DNA of 40,282 nucleotides from Chamaesiphon sp. 336R_metabinner_41 (GCA_025359915.1 JANYDE010000059.1:1-40282); one strand, 5' to 3'; positions 1 to 9,173 are shown, counted from the first letter of the stretch. Numbers and translations: made by a program. Notes: generated by a model not told the origin, from the sequence alone.

Positions 1-21
1 AACTACTTCCCAAAACCGCTG

Positions 22-792
22 TCAACTTATTGCTAGTAGAAATAGAGAGTAAACGAGATCTGCTGGCTTCTCAGGGGCTGGCGTTAGAATTAGTTTCGAT
101 TCAATTCTAGTATCTATGCATTGGTGCAAGATGTGAGCATAGTCAAGATAGTTGGCGTAGTGAGGACTATTGCGAAAACCATCTAAAATTCTCTTAACTT
201 CATCTGTGGAGAATGCGGGGACGGGTTGGACGGGAACGGACTTAAACCTCTCTGCTACGCCTTCCCACGGGTTTAAATCGGGTAATTGAAACTTATCCCG
301 CCCCCAATCCCAAGCGGCTTTAAGTAGCCAAATTCGTTGTTTGGCGGTATCAGGCTTGATTTTTCGGCATACCAGTAAGAATCCATCGATCGCACCTTGA
401 TCGACATCAGCCGCCCGAATATTCAGATGCTTCTCTAGCATCACCTTCAGATACTTGTAGCGAGTTTCGATCGAAGCTTTACTGAGTCCTTCATGTTTGG
501 ATTGGTACTGAGTGAACCGATTGAATAACTCAACCGTGGTTATCCCAGTTACTTGCTGGCGTTTCTTTGGGGGCAAGTAGTTAGTCAGGGTCGGGTCATA
601 GTAGCCGTGTTGAGCATCAGTCTCGATCCACGCCTTAACCCTCGCAGCTTCACCTCGTCCGCTGATGCCGTCATTCAGCCCTAATGCTAAATTCTTTCGC
701 TTGCCTGTCTCTGGACAAGTCCATCGCAGTCTGAGCCTACCTTCAAGATTCTCGACCGCCGAAGACGGCGCGCAAGCTTCGTAACTTTCATA
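22..792 (-). pseudogene. Decayed tyrosine-type integrase (arm and core-binding regions only)
   Basis: The reading frame is open from 792 to 22, but the first ATG-like options are either far inside it (about 576, in-frame TTG) or upstream behind a TGA at 793-795. The N-terminal part (VENLEGRLRLRW, then ARVKAWIETD and YYDPTLTNYLP) resembles the arm-binding domain of cyanobacterial phage-type integrases. The next about 110 residues (VELFNRFTQYQ, LSKASIETRYKYL, LLKAAWDWGRD, NPWEGVAERFK) resemble the SAM-like core-binding domain. The catalytic domain with its R-H-R-Y residues is absent: the sequence loses similarity after DYAHILHQ and stops at 22. With a stop near the 5' end and no catalytic domain, I call it a pseudogene. 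Its position just 3' of tRNA-Pro fits site-specific integration at a tRNA. The rest may lie to the left of the window. Confidence 0.7.
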
Positions 793-931
793 TCAGGGTA
801 AAAAACAGGGTAAAAGTGTCATGTCTAAACACCCCTAACCACCCTTCATTGTCAATAAGACAACGAAAAAAGTTCCGCCAAAGTCATATAGACCTTGCCG
901 AAACCGTTTTCTAGTATTGTTTTCCCCTTAG

Positions 932-1005
932 TCGGGATGAGAGGATTTGAACCTCCGACCCCTGCTTCCCGAAAGCAGTGCGCTACCAAGCTGCGCTACA
1001 TCCCG
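932..1005 (-). tRNA. trnP: tRNA-Pro (anticodon CGG)
   Basis: On the minus strand the 74 nt fold as a full cloverleaf: acceptor CGGGATG/CATCCCG, D-stem GCGC/GCGC, anticodon stem CTGCT/AGCAG with loop TTCGGGA (anticodon CGG), T-arm GGAGG-TTCAAAT-CCTCT, and A as discriminator base. CCA is not encoded. The 3' end faces the decayed integrase, so this gene is a plausible former attachment site. Confidence 0.96.
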
Positions 1006-1127
1006 AAGATGAAAAAGTGGTTAGAAGTCTAGAGCGCAAAACCATGATAACTCGATCGCCAACAGCTTAGATCGAGGTTTACAAATCTAGTGATTGAGGG
1101 TACCCGCAAGGAGCACCCAATCGGATG

Positions 1128-2708
1128 TTAATTGATGATTTTTGGTGCTTGAATCGACTCTCCCAGGGCAACTGGAGTAGACTGTCGATGAGCAACAATT
1201 GCTGGCACGGAATCCCGCAGATGCGCTGTCAGCGAGGTTGTTGTCGTATCATAAATCTGGGTCAGCAATTTGGGATAGAAACCCACTCCGATAATCGGTA
1301 CTAGTAAACAGGCGATAATAAATACTTCTCTGGGTTCAGCATCGATTAATTCTTCTTTCTCAATTAACTTTTTATTTTCCACACCGTAGAAGATTTCCCG
1401 CAGCATCGACAGCAGATAAATCGGAGTCAGGACAACGCCAATCGCGGCAATCAAGACCATGATCACTTTAAACTGAAGATTGTAGGCATCGCTAGTCGCA
1501 AAGCCGACGAATACCATCAATTCGGCGACAAAGCCGCTCATACCTGGTAATGCGAGGGAAGCCATCGAGCAGGCGATGAACATCGCAAAGATTTTCTTCA
1601 TCTTTTGACCGACACCGCCCATCTCATCTAGCATCAGAGTATGGGTTCGATCGTATGTAGCCCCAACTAGGAAGAATAAACTCGCCCCAATTAAGCCGTG
1701 GGAAACCATTTGTAAGACTGCGCCACTCATCCCTAAATCGGTAAATGAAGCAATCCCAATCAGCACGAATCCCATGTGTGAGATTGACGAATAAGCGATT
1801 TTCCGTTTGAGATTGCGCTGGGCAAAAGAGGTTAATGCCGCGTAGACAATATTTACAACTCCTAATACGATTAGCAATGGTGCAAATGTCGCGTGCGCAT
1901 CAGGCAACATCCCCGCATTCATCCGAATCAGGGCATAACCACCCATCTTCAACAATACCCCTGCCAGCAACATGTGGACGGGCGCGGTGGCTTCTCCATG
2001 TGCGTCGGGGAGCCAAGTATGGAGTGGGATAATTGGTAATTTCACACCATAGGCAATTAGTAAGCCCGCATACATGAATAATTGGAAATTGTGAGTATAT
2101 TCCTTAGCGGCTAATGCTCGCATGTCGAAGGTGATCGTATCCCCATAAAATCCCATCGCTAAGGCAGCTACCAGGATGAATAAGGAGCCGCCAGCGGTGT
2201 AAAGGATAAATTTAGTCGAAGCATATAATCGCTTCTTCCCGCCCCAAATGGACAGGAATAAGTAGACAGGTAATAGTTCTAATTCCCAGACGAGGAAAAA
2301 TAGCAACATATCCTGAACGGTAAAGACGGCAATCTGTCCACCGTACATGACCAACATTAGGAAGTAAAATAGTTTGGGTTTGAAGGTGACGGGCCAAGCT
2401 GCTAGGATTGCGAGAGTACTTACAAAGCCTGTGAGCAATACCAGCGGCATCGAAATTCCATCTACTCCAACCGACCATTTTAGATCTAGTTGTGAGATCC
2501 AACTATAACTCTCGACCAATTGTAATTGGTCGGTGTGCATATCATAGTGATTTGCAAAAGTATAGACAATTAGGACAAAATCAATTAACCCGACAATCAG
2601 CGCATACCAGCGTACTGTTCGTCCGTTTTTGTCTGGGATAATCGGAATCGCCAAGGAAGCGAGAATGGGAAATAAGATAATCGTAGTCAGCCAGGGAAAG
2701 TTAGACAT
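1128..2708 (-). CDS. ndhD1: NAD(P)H-quinone oxidoreductase chain 4 (NdhD1)
   Basis: This is a membrane subunit of the cyanobacterial NDH-1 complex, homologous to bacterial NuoM. It takes part in proton pumping and plastoquinone reduction during respiration and cyclic electron flow in the thylakoid membrane. The 526 residues are almost entirely hydrophobic helices. Family signatures include [18 protein letters not shown] with the conserved Glu in a membrane helix, the Lys-containing [39 protein letters not shown], and [14 protein letters not shown]. Length and sequence fit the NdhD1 branch of the NDH-1L complex better than the CO2-uptake branches NdhD3/4, though that subclass call rests on memory of the family. 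It starts at ATG 2708. No other ndh gene is in the window. Confidence 0.95.
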   Translation of the reverse strand: MSNFPWLTTIILFPILASLAIPIIPDKNGRTVRWYALIVGLIDFVLIVYTFANHYDMHTDQLQLVESYSWISQLDLKWSVGVDGISMPLVLLTGFVSTLAILAAWPVTFKPKLFYFLMLVMYGGQIAVFTVQDMLLFFLVWELELLPVYLFLSIWGGKKRLYASTKFILYTAGGSLFILVAALAMGFYGDTITFDMRALAAKEYTHNFQLFMYAGLLIAYGVKLPIIPLHTWLPDAHGEATAPVHMLLAGVLLKMGGYALIRMNAGMLPDAHATFAPLLIVLGVVNIVYAALTSFAQRNLKRKIAYSSISHMGFVLIGIASFTDLGMSGAVLQMVSHGLIGASLFFLVGATYDRTHTLMLDEMGGVGQKMKKIFAMFIACSMASLALPGMSGFVAELMVFVGFATSDAYNLQFKVIMVLIAAIGVVLTPIYLLSMLREIFYGVENKKLIEKEELIDAEPREVFIIACLLVPIIGVGFYPKLLTQIYDTTTTSLTAHLRDSVPAIVAHRQSTPVALGESIQAPKIIN

Positions 2709-3120
2709 AGGCAGTAAAATCGGGGTATGCCCAAAAAATAAGTTAATTAATATAATTTAGTTGCGATCTCGTTCGCGTAGCGTCTTGGAGAGAAGCGCGC
2801 CACCAAGTCGATCGAAAGTTGGGCTGTTATTTAGATCTAGAATCAGAGGGGCAATCGCGGGCAAGAGTCGATTGTTAACCCGTAAATTTATGATGGCGAT
2901 GTTCCTCTGGTAGCTAGCGTGAAGCTTTGCCAATAGTTTCTGTACATTAGCAACCACACCTCCTAGACACTATATGCGATCCCCAGATGGTGAGAGTAGG
3001 ATCGAATAATTCCTTAACAAACCGACTGTCACTAAAGAAAACCGACTTCTTATTAGAAGTCGGTTTTCTGGAACAAACAAATTTGGTAAGATTTGAATAT
3101 TTCTTTGGTAATCAATGCTA
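2709..3120. other. Intergenic region, 412 bases, with repeats
   Basis: No convincing gene. The stretch holds a piece resembling a common cyanobacterial repeat (around 2769-2800, TTCGCGTAGCGTCTTGGAGAG) and the palindrome at 3036-3069. A 66-codon minus-strand frame (2757-2957) starts with GTG directly fused to an AGGAGGT, and its last residues (GGALLSKTLRERD) come from the repeat, so I do not annotate it as a gene. The ndhD1 promoter should lie here, but I see no clear -35/-10 pair. Confidence 0.5.
3036..3069. repeat. Perfect 15-bp palindrome, GACTTCT family
   Basis: Arms AGAAAACCGACTTCT and AGAAGTCGGTTTTCT with a 4-nt loop TATT. It shares the core CCGACTTCT/AGAAGTCGG with the palindromes at 4076, 23488 and 31196. 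It could fold in RNA on either strand and lies downstream of tRNA-Leu on the minus strand. Confidence 0.85.
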
Positions 3121-3200
3121 TGGGCAACGTCGGACTCGAACCGACACGCTTGCGCGGATGATTTTGAGTCAACTGCGTCTACCAATTCCGCCAGTCGCCC
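3121..3200 (-). tRNA. trnL: tRNA-Leu (anticodon CAA)
   Basis: The 80-nt minus-strand gene has acceptor GGGCGAC/GTTGCCC, a class II variable arm (CGC-GCAA-GCG), T-arm GTCGG-TTCGAGT-CCGAC and anticodon loop CTCAAAA, giving CAA. The anticodon stem GTTGA/TCATC contains one T-T mismatch (positions 28-42). CCA is not encoded. The first 22 nt overlap the end of the upstream M48 protease frame. Confidence 0.93.
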
Positions 3201-4057
3201 TTATTTATAGCTTGCTTATCATAACCCATAGTTGGGTGATTTAGCAAGCCTTGATAATTAGCAGTTTTCGCCCAGAGATCGATCTCCTTTGCCCGCAAGA
3301 CGGGAACAGGGTGACTGAGTTGTTCAGTTTGGCTAGCTGTGAGCATTTTGCCAAAATCGGTACTGCCAATCTCCTCGTAGGCGCGAGCTTGGGCGAGAAA
3401 GGCATCGACATTGAGCAATGGTGCCAGCAGGGGGGAACCGCCGGAGAGTTTCATCAAGACAGAGATTACTGTTTTGGGATCTTGACTGACGAGGAGCGCG
3501 GCTCGATCGCAACTAAATTCGGCACAGCGAAACCATTGCAGCATTTGAGACTGGAGGTTTTGAGCGATCGAGTTCCCAATCCCAGGCACTAATCCACCTG
3601 TCGCCATCACAATCAAATTTGCGAGGGTGAGATAGACTCCATGTTCACATTTGAGATGTCCCAATTCGTGAGCGATGACGGCTTGGAGTTCTGCGGGGGT
3701 GAGTAAATCGACGAGGGATGTATGAACGACGATAAATGGTTTTTTCCCCCGTACTGCCATCGTATAAGCATTGGGGGCGGGATTTTGTTTGAGGTAAAGC
3801 TGGGGGACTTCTACATCGAGGATCTGACAGGCTTCGATTAATAGTTGATGGATGTGGGGAAGTTGCTGTTCGCCGATGAGGACGCTGGAGGCAATATTAT
3901 TTAGGTATAAGAAGTCTTCGGTGATGCCACCTAATAGGTTTCGTACCAATAGATCTAAGCCTGGAAGTCTTTTTAGATTAGTTGTTGCTGCTAGATCTAA
4001 TGGATGTCGAAATTTGTCGGCTTTTAAACCGATTAATTGAGTTTTGATGTTTAACAT
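3179..4057 (-). CDS. M48 family zinc metalloprotease (first of two)
   Basis: A 292-residue peptidase M48 (HtpX/Oma1-like) protein. The zinc site is clear: HELGH at residues 130-134 inside AVIAHELGHLKCEHG, and a downstream Glu at about 180 in AEFSCDRAALL. Only one or two weak hydrophobic stretches (about 142-160) are present, so it may be soluble or peripherally membrane-bound. It starts with FRHPLDL, a motif shared with the second M48 protein at 9314-10264, so the two are paralogs. It is the last gene of a leftward group after the TPR gene (59-bp gap). Its stop codon (TAG at 3179-3181) lies inside the tRNA-Leu gene, so the last residues (GDWRNW) are encoded by tRNA sequence. Substrates are unknown. 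Confidence 0.88.
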   Translation of the reverse strand: MLNIKTQLIGLKADKFRHPLDLAATTNLKRLPGLDLLVRNLLGGITEDFLYLNNIASSVLIGEQQLPHIHQLLIEACQILDVEVPQLYLKQNPAPNAYTMAVRGKKPFIVVHTSLVDLLTPAELQAVIAHELGHLKCEHGVYLTLANLIVMATGGLVPGIGNSIAQNLQSQMLQWFRCAEFSCDRAALLVSQDPKTVISVLMKLSGGSPLLAPLLNVDAFLAQARAYEEIGSTDFGKMLTASQTEQLSHPVPVLRAKEIDLWAKTANYQGLLNHPTMGYDKQAINKGDWRNW

Positions 4058-4075
4058 TTTTCATAACCTACGACA

Positions 4076-4106
4076 TATCCCCGACTTTTTCAAAAAGTCG
4101 GGGATA
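4076..4106. repeat. Perfect 15-bp palindrome, CCCCGACTT family
   Basis: Arms TATCCCCGACTTTTT and AAAAAGTCGGGGATA around a single C. It lies in the gap between the TPR gene and the M48 gene, which are on the same strand. It could act as an RNA processing or attenuation hairpin. There is no U-tract after the stem beyond the stem's own A/T ends. Confidence 0.85.
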
Positions 4107-4116
4107 CAAGAAAATT

Positions 4117-4551
4117 CTAGTCTTCAAATATTAATTTTTCGATCCGTTTGAGGCTTGCCCAGTCAGGCTTACGCTCAAATCCATCTTTAAAATTGGCGAC
4201 TACTTGCTCGTGAACTTCAGGTGCAGCCTCGACGAGACTTTTCGCCATTTCAATATGTTGACGAACACCAGATGTTTTGGTTTCTAACATTCCGGCGGCA
4301 AGATTGATCCGCGTTTGGGCATCAAAAGGATCGATCTTCATCGATTTTTCAGCGGCTTTAATTGCTAGTTGTGGTTTATTATCTAGTAAATATAACCAGG
4401 ATAAACATGTCCATGCACTATCGAGTTTTGGCGATCGATTACACACATCGATGAAAATAGGAATTAGTTTCGACGGACTCTCACCGTCTTGATATGCTTT
4501 GATGGCATTGTCGAATAATTCGGCGGGAGAGAGGGTTGTTGTTTCAGTCAT
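4117..4551 (-). CDS. Small TPR-repeat protein
   Basis: A 144-residue soluble protein made largely of tetratricopeptide-like helical pairs. LDSAWTCLSWLYLLDNKPQLAIKAAEKSMKIDP matches the TPR consensus (W-LG-Y-A-F-A-P pattern), followed by a weaker repeat to about residue 110. No catalytic motif is seen, so a protein-binding role is likely, with an unknown partner. It sits between the A-type Fe-S carrier gene (52-bp gap) and an M48 protease gene on the same strand. Another TPR gene sits beside the second M48 gene of the window, which suggests a functional link. Its ATG at 4551 is preceded within 3 bp by three heptamer repeats (4555-4575) instead of a recognisable Shine-Dalgarno sequence. Confidence 0.8.
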   Translation of the reverse strand: MTETTTLSPAELFDNAIKAYQDGESPSKLIPIFIDVCNRSPKLDSAWTCLSWLYLLDNKPQLAIKAAEKSMKIDPFDAQTRINLAAGMLETKTSGVRQHIEMAKSLVEAAPEVHEQVVANFKDGFERKPDWASLKRIEKLIFED

Positions 4552-4554
4552 AGA

Positions 4555-4575
4555 ATGGGAGATGGGAGATGGGAG
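4555..4575. repeat. Tandem heptamer (ATGGGAG)x3
   Basis: Three perfect copies of a 7-bp unit, reading CTCCCAT on the minus strand, end three bases before the start codon of the TPR gene. The same unit recurs upstream of the genes at 29892 and 35589. Confidence 0.9.
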
Positions 4576-4603
4576 AGAAACTTACCTAAAGCCTAAAGCC
4601 TTC

Positions 4604-4960
4604 CTAAACTGCAAAAGATTTACCACAGCCGCAACTTTGAGCGGCGTTGGGGTTGGTGAATTGAAATCCACCGCCAATCATGGCATCGCTGTAGTCGAGG
4701 ACAAGACCGTACACATATAACATACTCTTGCGATCGCAGACTAGTTTAAAGCCGCCATAGTCACAAACTTCATCATCGGCGCGAATTTCACTGGGATCTT
4801 CAAAATCCATGACATAGGACATTCCCGAACAACCACCTTGACGCACACCAACGCGCAAGCAGAGATCTTTGCCTTGTTTTTCTCTCAATGCCAGCACATG
4901 TGCTTGGGCACTATCAGTCATTTGAATGCTGGGTTTGGCGGGGGTAATTACTTCAGTCAT
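4604..4960 (-). CDS. A-type iron-sulfur cluster carrier (IscA/SufA family)
   Basis: A 118-residue HesB/IscA-type protein that carries and delivers Fe-S clusters (or iron) during cluster assembly in the cytoplasm. The three invariant cysteines are present: C44 in GGCSGMSY and C110/C112 in the C-terminal SCGCGKSF. The core LRVGVRQGGCSGMSY and GGFQFTNPNA are typical of the cyanobacterial/plastid subgroup. I cannot decide between the SufA and IscA names from sequence alone. Family length is about 105-120, so it is complete. It is the first gene of a leftward group with the TPR and M48 genes, and it diverges from the DUF6930 gene across a 252-bp gap. Confidence 0.92.
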   Translation of the reverse strand: MTEVITPAKPSIQMTDSAQAHVLALREKQGKDLCLRVGVRQGGCSGMSYVMDFEDPSEIRADDEVCDYGGFKLVCDRKSMLYVYGLVLDYSDAMIGGGFQFTNPNAAQSCGCGKSFAV

Positions 4961-5188
4961 AGCTGGGATAAACTCCTAAGAACGATCGATCGCAGATTTT
5001 TAAGATCCAAACAAATTCAAACCTATTATTTCTATTTTAACCGCTCTGACCCGATCGGCACATATCCAAAATTATCGATCGACATTCCCCATCCTCACCA
5101 GAAGCCTTCCTACCGCTTTTCCGATCGAAGACACTCTCTCGTTCGTCTAAGATAGATATATATTTCATATTCTAGTATTACTAATTTT

Positions 5189-5212
5189 CCCCCCTCCCCC
5201 CTCCCCCCTCCC
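5189..5212. repeat. Tandem heptamer (CCCCCCT)x3 abutting a start codon
   Basis: Three copies of CCCCCCT plus CCC run directly into the ATG at 5213. The 24-base pyrimidine-only stretch leaves no place for a Shine-Dalgarno sequence next to the start. Confidence 0.9.
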
Positions 5213-6817
5213 ATGACGGCGATTAGTCCTTCCACTCGACGACGGCTCCAACAACTCCCTCAGATTCCGACTGTGTGGGAGGGGGATCGGCGCAATATGG
5301 CGCAATTAGCGGAAGAATCGGAATTAGAGGACAATGACAGTCGAGAATTAATTGTCTGGGTAGATGGGGTTGAATGTATTGTGAGATCGATGGAAGTTGT
5401 CAATGCGGCAATGGGATCGGAAGCAATTGTCAGAGCACTAATCAAGGCGATGGAAGCACCCCAAGCTCCATCACACCCGGCGCGTCCTCAAAAAATTATC
5501 GTTCGAGATCGACAGTTACAATTTTACCTGCGGGGAGTGCTCCAAGATTTAGAAATTGTCGTTGAGTATGTCCCCGAATTGCCGATTGTCGATGAATTAT
5601 TCAGTCGCTTTGCGGATATGGCTGGAGTTGGTACGCCTAAATTGCCACGCAAATATTTGGATCTGCTCAAAGCGACAGCTAGAGAAATTTGGGAATTGGC
5701 TCCTTGGGAGATGTTAGCTGATTATGAAGCAATCTCGATCGAACTAAATCATTGGGATATCGAAAAATTCTATGTCTCGGTGATGGGCATGTTGGGCATG
5801 GAGTATGGAGTATTGCTCTATCGATCGATCGAATCCCTGCAACGGTTTCGGGCGATGACATTAAATGATGATGAATCAATCGAGATGGAATCAGCCTTCC
5901 TCTCCCAAGACTGTATTTTCGTGACTTTTGAAGCCATTACGCCAGATCTCCAACGAGATCTCGCTAGCTTACCGGCGAAATCGATTGATCCTAATTTTGG
6001 AAACATTCACCCCATGGAGGGTATGCGCCCCTTCTTGTACGAAGAAGAGGCGATCTCGACTCAAGTAGCCTTAGCCGCACTGAAGGGGTTTCTAACGGCA
6101 TTTAAGCAGCAATTAGAAGTAGACGATCTCCCGCGTCTAACTAAGCAGATCGAGGTGAAATTTCCTGATAGTTCGCGCATCGAGCAGGTGACAGTGGAGA
6201 CGCTCCCAGAACTGTCAGAAGAATTGCTGAAAATGCACTTGGAAATGGATAGTGAAGAGGATGACTTCGATCCGCTAGAGCTACAAATCCAGGAAGACTT
6301 AATTCCTGATGACTCATTTATCAGCTTGGGGATAATGCCGTGGGATCGAGTCGAAATAATTCGGCGATCGGTAGGCTATTATCAAGCTAGTGAAGTCAAA
6401 GCAGCGGGAGAAGGATTACCAATTATTCTCATTCAAACTACCCGCCCCAAAGCACGGGAGATTGTCAGTCGCATCCAAGAAGCTGGTGGCTTACTGGGCA
6501 TTTGCTTCAATCCTGGTGAAGATCCGCTCGATGGTTCTAGTTTTGATTTGGGTATCTTACAATTAGCTGATGGTGAAATGCAGCTATTTGGCGAATTTTA
6601 TAATGAAAGTGCTGTACATATCGAAGCTCGGAAAAAGTGGAACCAACGCAGCAAAAAAACCAAGGGTTATTGTGGTTTGATCGTGGCTCACGGCTTAACA
6701 GGCAAAGCGCGGGGAAATCCAGGAGTAAAAGAAACGATCGCTTTTTTGGAAACGAAGTCTTTATCCAACGACGATTTGGGCTTAGGCACGCTCCAATTGA
6801 CTCGCGATTTGGATTAG
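5213..6817 (+). CDS. Conserved cyanobacterial protein with DUF6930-like region
   Basis: A 534-residue soluble protein of unknown function, recognised as the cyanobacteria-restricted family I associate with DUF6930. Residues about 50-130 (ELIVWVDGVECIVRSMEVVN to PQKIIVRDRQLQFYLRGVL) form one alpha/beta unit. A long middle part (FSRFADMAGV, LLKATAREIWELAPWEML) follows, then an acidic stretch near 345 (EMDSEEDDFDPLEL). A C-terminal module holds ILIQTTRPKAREIV and GLCGLI-like segments. No signal peptide, membrane helix or clear catalytic motif was found. The ATG is preceded by a C/T heptamer array and no ribosome-binding site; the next in-frame ATG is well inside the conserved part, so this start is kept. 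It stands alone, divergent from the Fe-S carrier gene. Confidence 0.8.
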   Translation: MTAISPSTRRRLQQLPQIPTVWEGDRRNMAQLAEESELEDNDSRELIVWVDGVECIVRSMEVVNAAMGSEAIVRALIKAMEAPQAPSHPARPQKIIVRDRQLQFYLRGVLQDLEIVVEYVPELPIVDELFSRFADMAGVGTPKLPRKYLDLLKATAREIWELAPWEMLADYEAISIELNHWDIEKFYVSVMGMLGMEYGVLLYRSIESLQRFRAMTLNDDESIEMESAFLSQDCIFVTFEAITPDLQRDLASLPAKSIDPNFGNIHPMEGMRPFLYEEEAISTQVALAALKGFLTAFKQQLEVDDLPRLTKQIEVKFPDSSRIEQVTVETLPELSEELLKMHLEMDSEEDDFDPLELQIQEDLIPDDSFISLGIMPWDRVEIIRRSVGYYQASEVKAAGEGLPIILIQTTRPKAREIVSRIQEAGGLLGICFNPGEDPLDGSSFDLGILQLADGEMQLFGEFYNESAVHIEARKKWNQRSKKTKGYCGLIVAHGLTGKARGNPGVKETIAFLETKSLSNDDLGLGTLQLTRDLD

Positions 6818-7119
6818 ATGTGTGATATTGGATGTTTAGATATACACTTGTGTCGTAAAGCCTAAAATCTAAATGTTGCTTTAAGTCGATCGAATGGGAA
6901 TTATATAAGTAGAAGATTTATTTTTGTAGATTACATCGATCAGAGATTGACGTATGGCAAACTAGATTAAATCTCACGTAAATTTAACTTTGCAGCAATT
7001 CTCCAGTCTAGAGGCTACTCGGATTTCGATTAGCTCAGTCGGCGCAACCGCAAGTTAAAAAGCATGTTTTCTCGTCTCCTTTCTCTATTCCTTGTGAGGT
7101 TGCTCATCATATCTTTAGT
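6818..7119. other. Intergenic region, 302 bases
   Basis: AT-rich spacer between the DUF6930 gene and the PP2C gene on the same strand. I see no RNA gene, repeat family member or strong promoter here. A weak 7-bp inverted repeat (TTTAGAT near 6836 with ATCTAAA about 25 bases later) could be the end of the upstream transcript. Confidence 0.4.
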
Positions 7120-9168
7120 ATGCTTACCTGTTCCTACTGTCAATTGGTAAATCCACAACACCACAACTTTTGTCAAGGTTGTGGTAGATCGATCGAGCAC
7201 TATGTCTGTGCTAATTGCGGTGACATCGCAGCTCCAATGGAGAATGACGTAGCATCGACAATACCGAATCTAGAGATCGCAGTCGATCCCCCAGATTGTT
7301 CGCCATCTCCATCGATTTGCCCAGAAAACAGCTTTGTCAATGGCAAGACTTATTTATGGGCAATCATTGAACCGACAGTAGGTAAGCCAGCTAAAAATAT
7401 TGATAACTGCCAAGAACAATTACCGATCTTAGCGGCAGTCAATTCGAGTGAGAGCGATCTTCAAAAGGATAACTCTATTCTTAGGCGGCAAACAAACGAT
7501 GACATTATAGCTATTAGTTCATCAACCTTAACTACCACCTATCTCGATGCTCAATGCCGCTATAAATTAATCGATCCTGTAGTCATTCAACTACTGACAC
7601 CAAGTGACTCCAGTCAAGTACGGGTAATCGATTGTCAACCTTTATGCAATTCCCTGTTGGAGATATTAATGGAGAAACAACCCGTGACAGCAGACAAAAT
7701 TAGTACGATTAGCTTTGCTCCCGAACAGGAGAATCTTTCGCCAGCAACCGCATATCCCCAATGGCAATTTTGGAATAGTCACGGCATTCCCAAAGTAGCC
7801 CAAGCATATATCGCACTTCAGATAAGTTTACCAGGGACAATTCCAACTATTCGCGATATCTGGGACAATGAGGGGAAAACTGTAACGATCGTCGAAGATC
7901 GTCATGAGTGGGTATTATTATTAGATCGTTGGAACGATCCTGAAATTCCCTCCTCACAAGTTATTTACTGGCTAGATTATACACTTAGGTTATGGATCGC
8001 ACTCGAACCATGGCAAATGCGGCAGAGCTTATTGGAAATTGCCAATTTAATCCTCGATGAAGATGCGAGAATCTGTTTTCAACGGTTGTATCCAGAAACG
8101 GCAGATTGCCAACTCCAGCTTGGCGATTTGGCTCAGATGTGGAAAAATCTATTTGATCGATCGAATCATCCCCCATCACCATCTTTAGCTACCCTGTTAG
8201 AATCAATTCGTAAAGGTGAACTAGTCGAAGTCGAAGAAGTAAAATTGCGACTTCAGCAAATTGCTTATGAACTGGAACCCAAACAACTGAGTTCGCCGAT
8301 ACAATCCTCCGCCTCATCTGATTTAAGCAGTTCTCAAGATGCCCCAACTGTCGTTTTAGCGCAGAAGTTGCTCAATTTAGAAAATGCTGCGGCTACCCAT
8401 GTCGGTAGAAAACGCGAACACAACGAAGATTGCTTTGGGATTGTCAGTCGGATTGTCTCTCAACATAGTCCCAAAGGCAAAAATACCTCAGCGCAAGGTT
8501 TATATATCCTCTGCGATGGGATGGGTGGACATGCCGGGGGTGAAATAGCCAGCGCAATGACAGTGGATTTCCTCAGAGACTATTTTGCGACCCGCTGGGA
8601 TGATAATCTTCCAGATGAACAAACAATCCGCGAGGGAATTGTGGCTGCTAATGAGGCTGTATTTGAAGTCAATCAAAAGAATTCAGCACAGGGTAGTGGT
8701 AGGATGGGTACCACTCTAGTATTAGTGCTAGTTCAAGATCGGGATATTGCGATCGCTCATGTTGGCGACTCCCGTTGTTATGGGATTACCCCGACGCAGG
8801 GTTTGATCCAGCTTACGCTCGATCATGAGGTGGGACAACAACAAATTTTACGTGGAGTCGATCCTGATATTGCTTATGGTCGTCCTGATTCTTATCAATT
8901 GACTCAAGCAATTGGGCCACGCGATCGCAATTATATCGCACCTGAGATTAGATTCTTTGAATTGCAGGAAGATACGTTAATTGTATTAGCTTCTGATGGT
9001 TTGACTGACAATCAATTGTTAGAAAATTATTGGTTGACAAATGTCGCACCATTATTGTCTACTGACGCTAATCTCCAAGATGGTGTCGATCGACTAATTG
9101 ATTTTGCCAACGAATACAACGGTCATGATAATATTACCGCACTAGTTGTTCGAGCTAAATTGGGTTAA
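7120..9168 (+). CDS. Zinc ribbon-pseudokinase-PP2C protein phosphatase (first of two)
   Basis: A 682-residue PPM-type Ser/Thr phosphatase. The N-terminus carries three CxxC pairs (C4/C7, C18/C21, C30/C33), a double zinc ribbon. Residues about 140-390 resemble a degenerate protein-kinase fold seen in cyanobacterial phosphatases (IRDIWDNEGKTVTIVEDR, then LDYTLRLWIALEPW), with no ATP-binding glycine loop or HRD/DFG. From about residue 425 the PP2C domain is complete: RKREHNEDCFG, CDGMGGHAGGE, GRMGTTLV, AHVGDSRCY, LASDGLTDN and GHDNITALVV, with the metal-binding Asp residues present. It would remove phosphate from Ser/Thr proteins in the cytosol. No membrane segment is seen, unlike its paralog at 26731-28659. 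It precedes a repeat-rich gap and the convergent second M48 gene. Confidence 0.88.
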   Translation: MLTCSYCQLVNPQHHNFCQGCGRSIEHYVCANCGDIAAPMENDVASTIPNLEIAVDPPDCSPSPSICPENSFVNGKTYLWAIIEPTVGKPAKNIDNCQEQLPILAAVNSSESDLQKDNSILRRQTNDDIIAISSSTLTTTYLDAQCRYKLIDPVVIQLLTPSDSSQVRVIDCQPLCNSLLEILMEKQPVTADKISTISFAPEQENLSPATAYPQWQFWNSHGIPKVAQAYIALQISLPGTIPTIRDIWDNEGKTVTIVEDRHEWVLLLDRWNDPEIPSSQVIYWLDYTLRLWIALEPWQMRQSLLEIANLILDEDARICFQRLYPETADCQLQLGDLAQMWKNLFDRSNHPPSPSLATLLESIRKGELVEVEEVKLRLQQIAYELEPKQLSSPIQSSASSDLSSSQDAPTVVLAQKLLNLENAAATHVGRKREHNEDCFGIVSRIVSQHSPKGKNTSAQGLYILCDGMGGHAGGEIASAMTVDFLRDYFATRWDDNLPDEQTIREGIVAANEAVFEVNQKNSAQGSGRMGTTLVLVLVQDRDIAIAHVGDSRCYGITPTQGLIQLTLDHEVGQQQILRGVDPDIAYGRPDSYQLTQAIGPRDRNYIAPEIRFFELQEDTLIVLASDGLTDNQLLENYWLTNVAPLLSTDANLQDGVDRLIDFANEYNGHDNITALVVRAKLG

Positions 9169-9173
9169 TTAAT

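Noticed and set aside
2757-2957. A 66-codon minus-strand frame upstream of ndhD1
   Set aside because: Its start is fused to the AGGAGGT motif with no spacer, and the C-terminal GGALLSKTLRERD comes from a dispersed repeat. No recognisable family.
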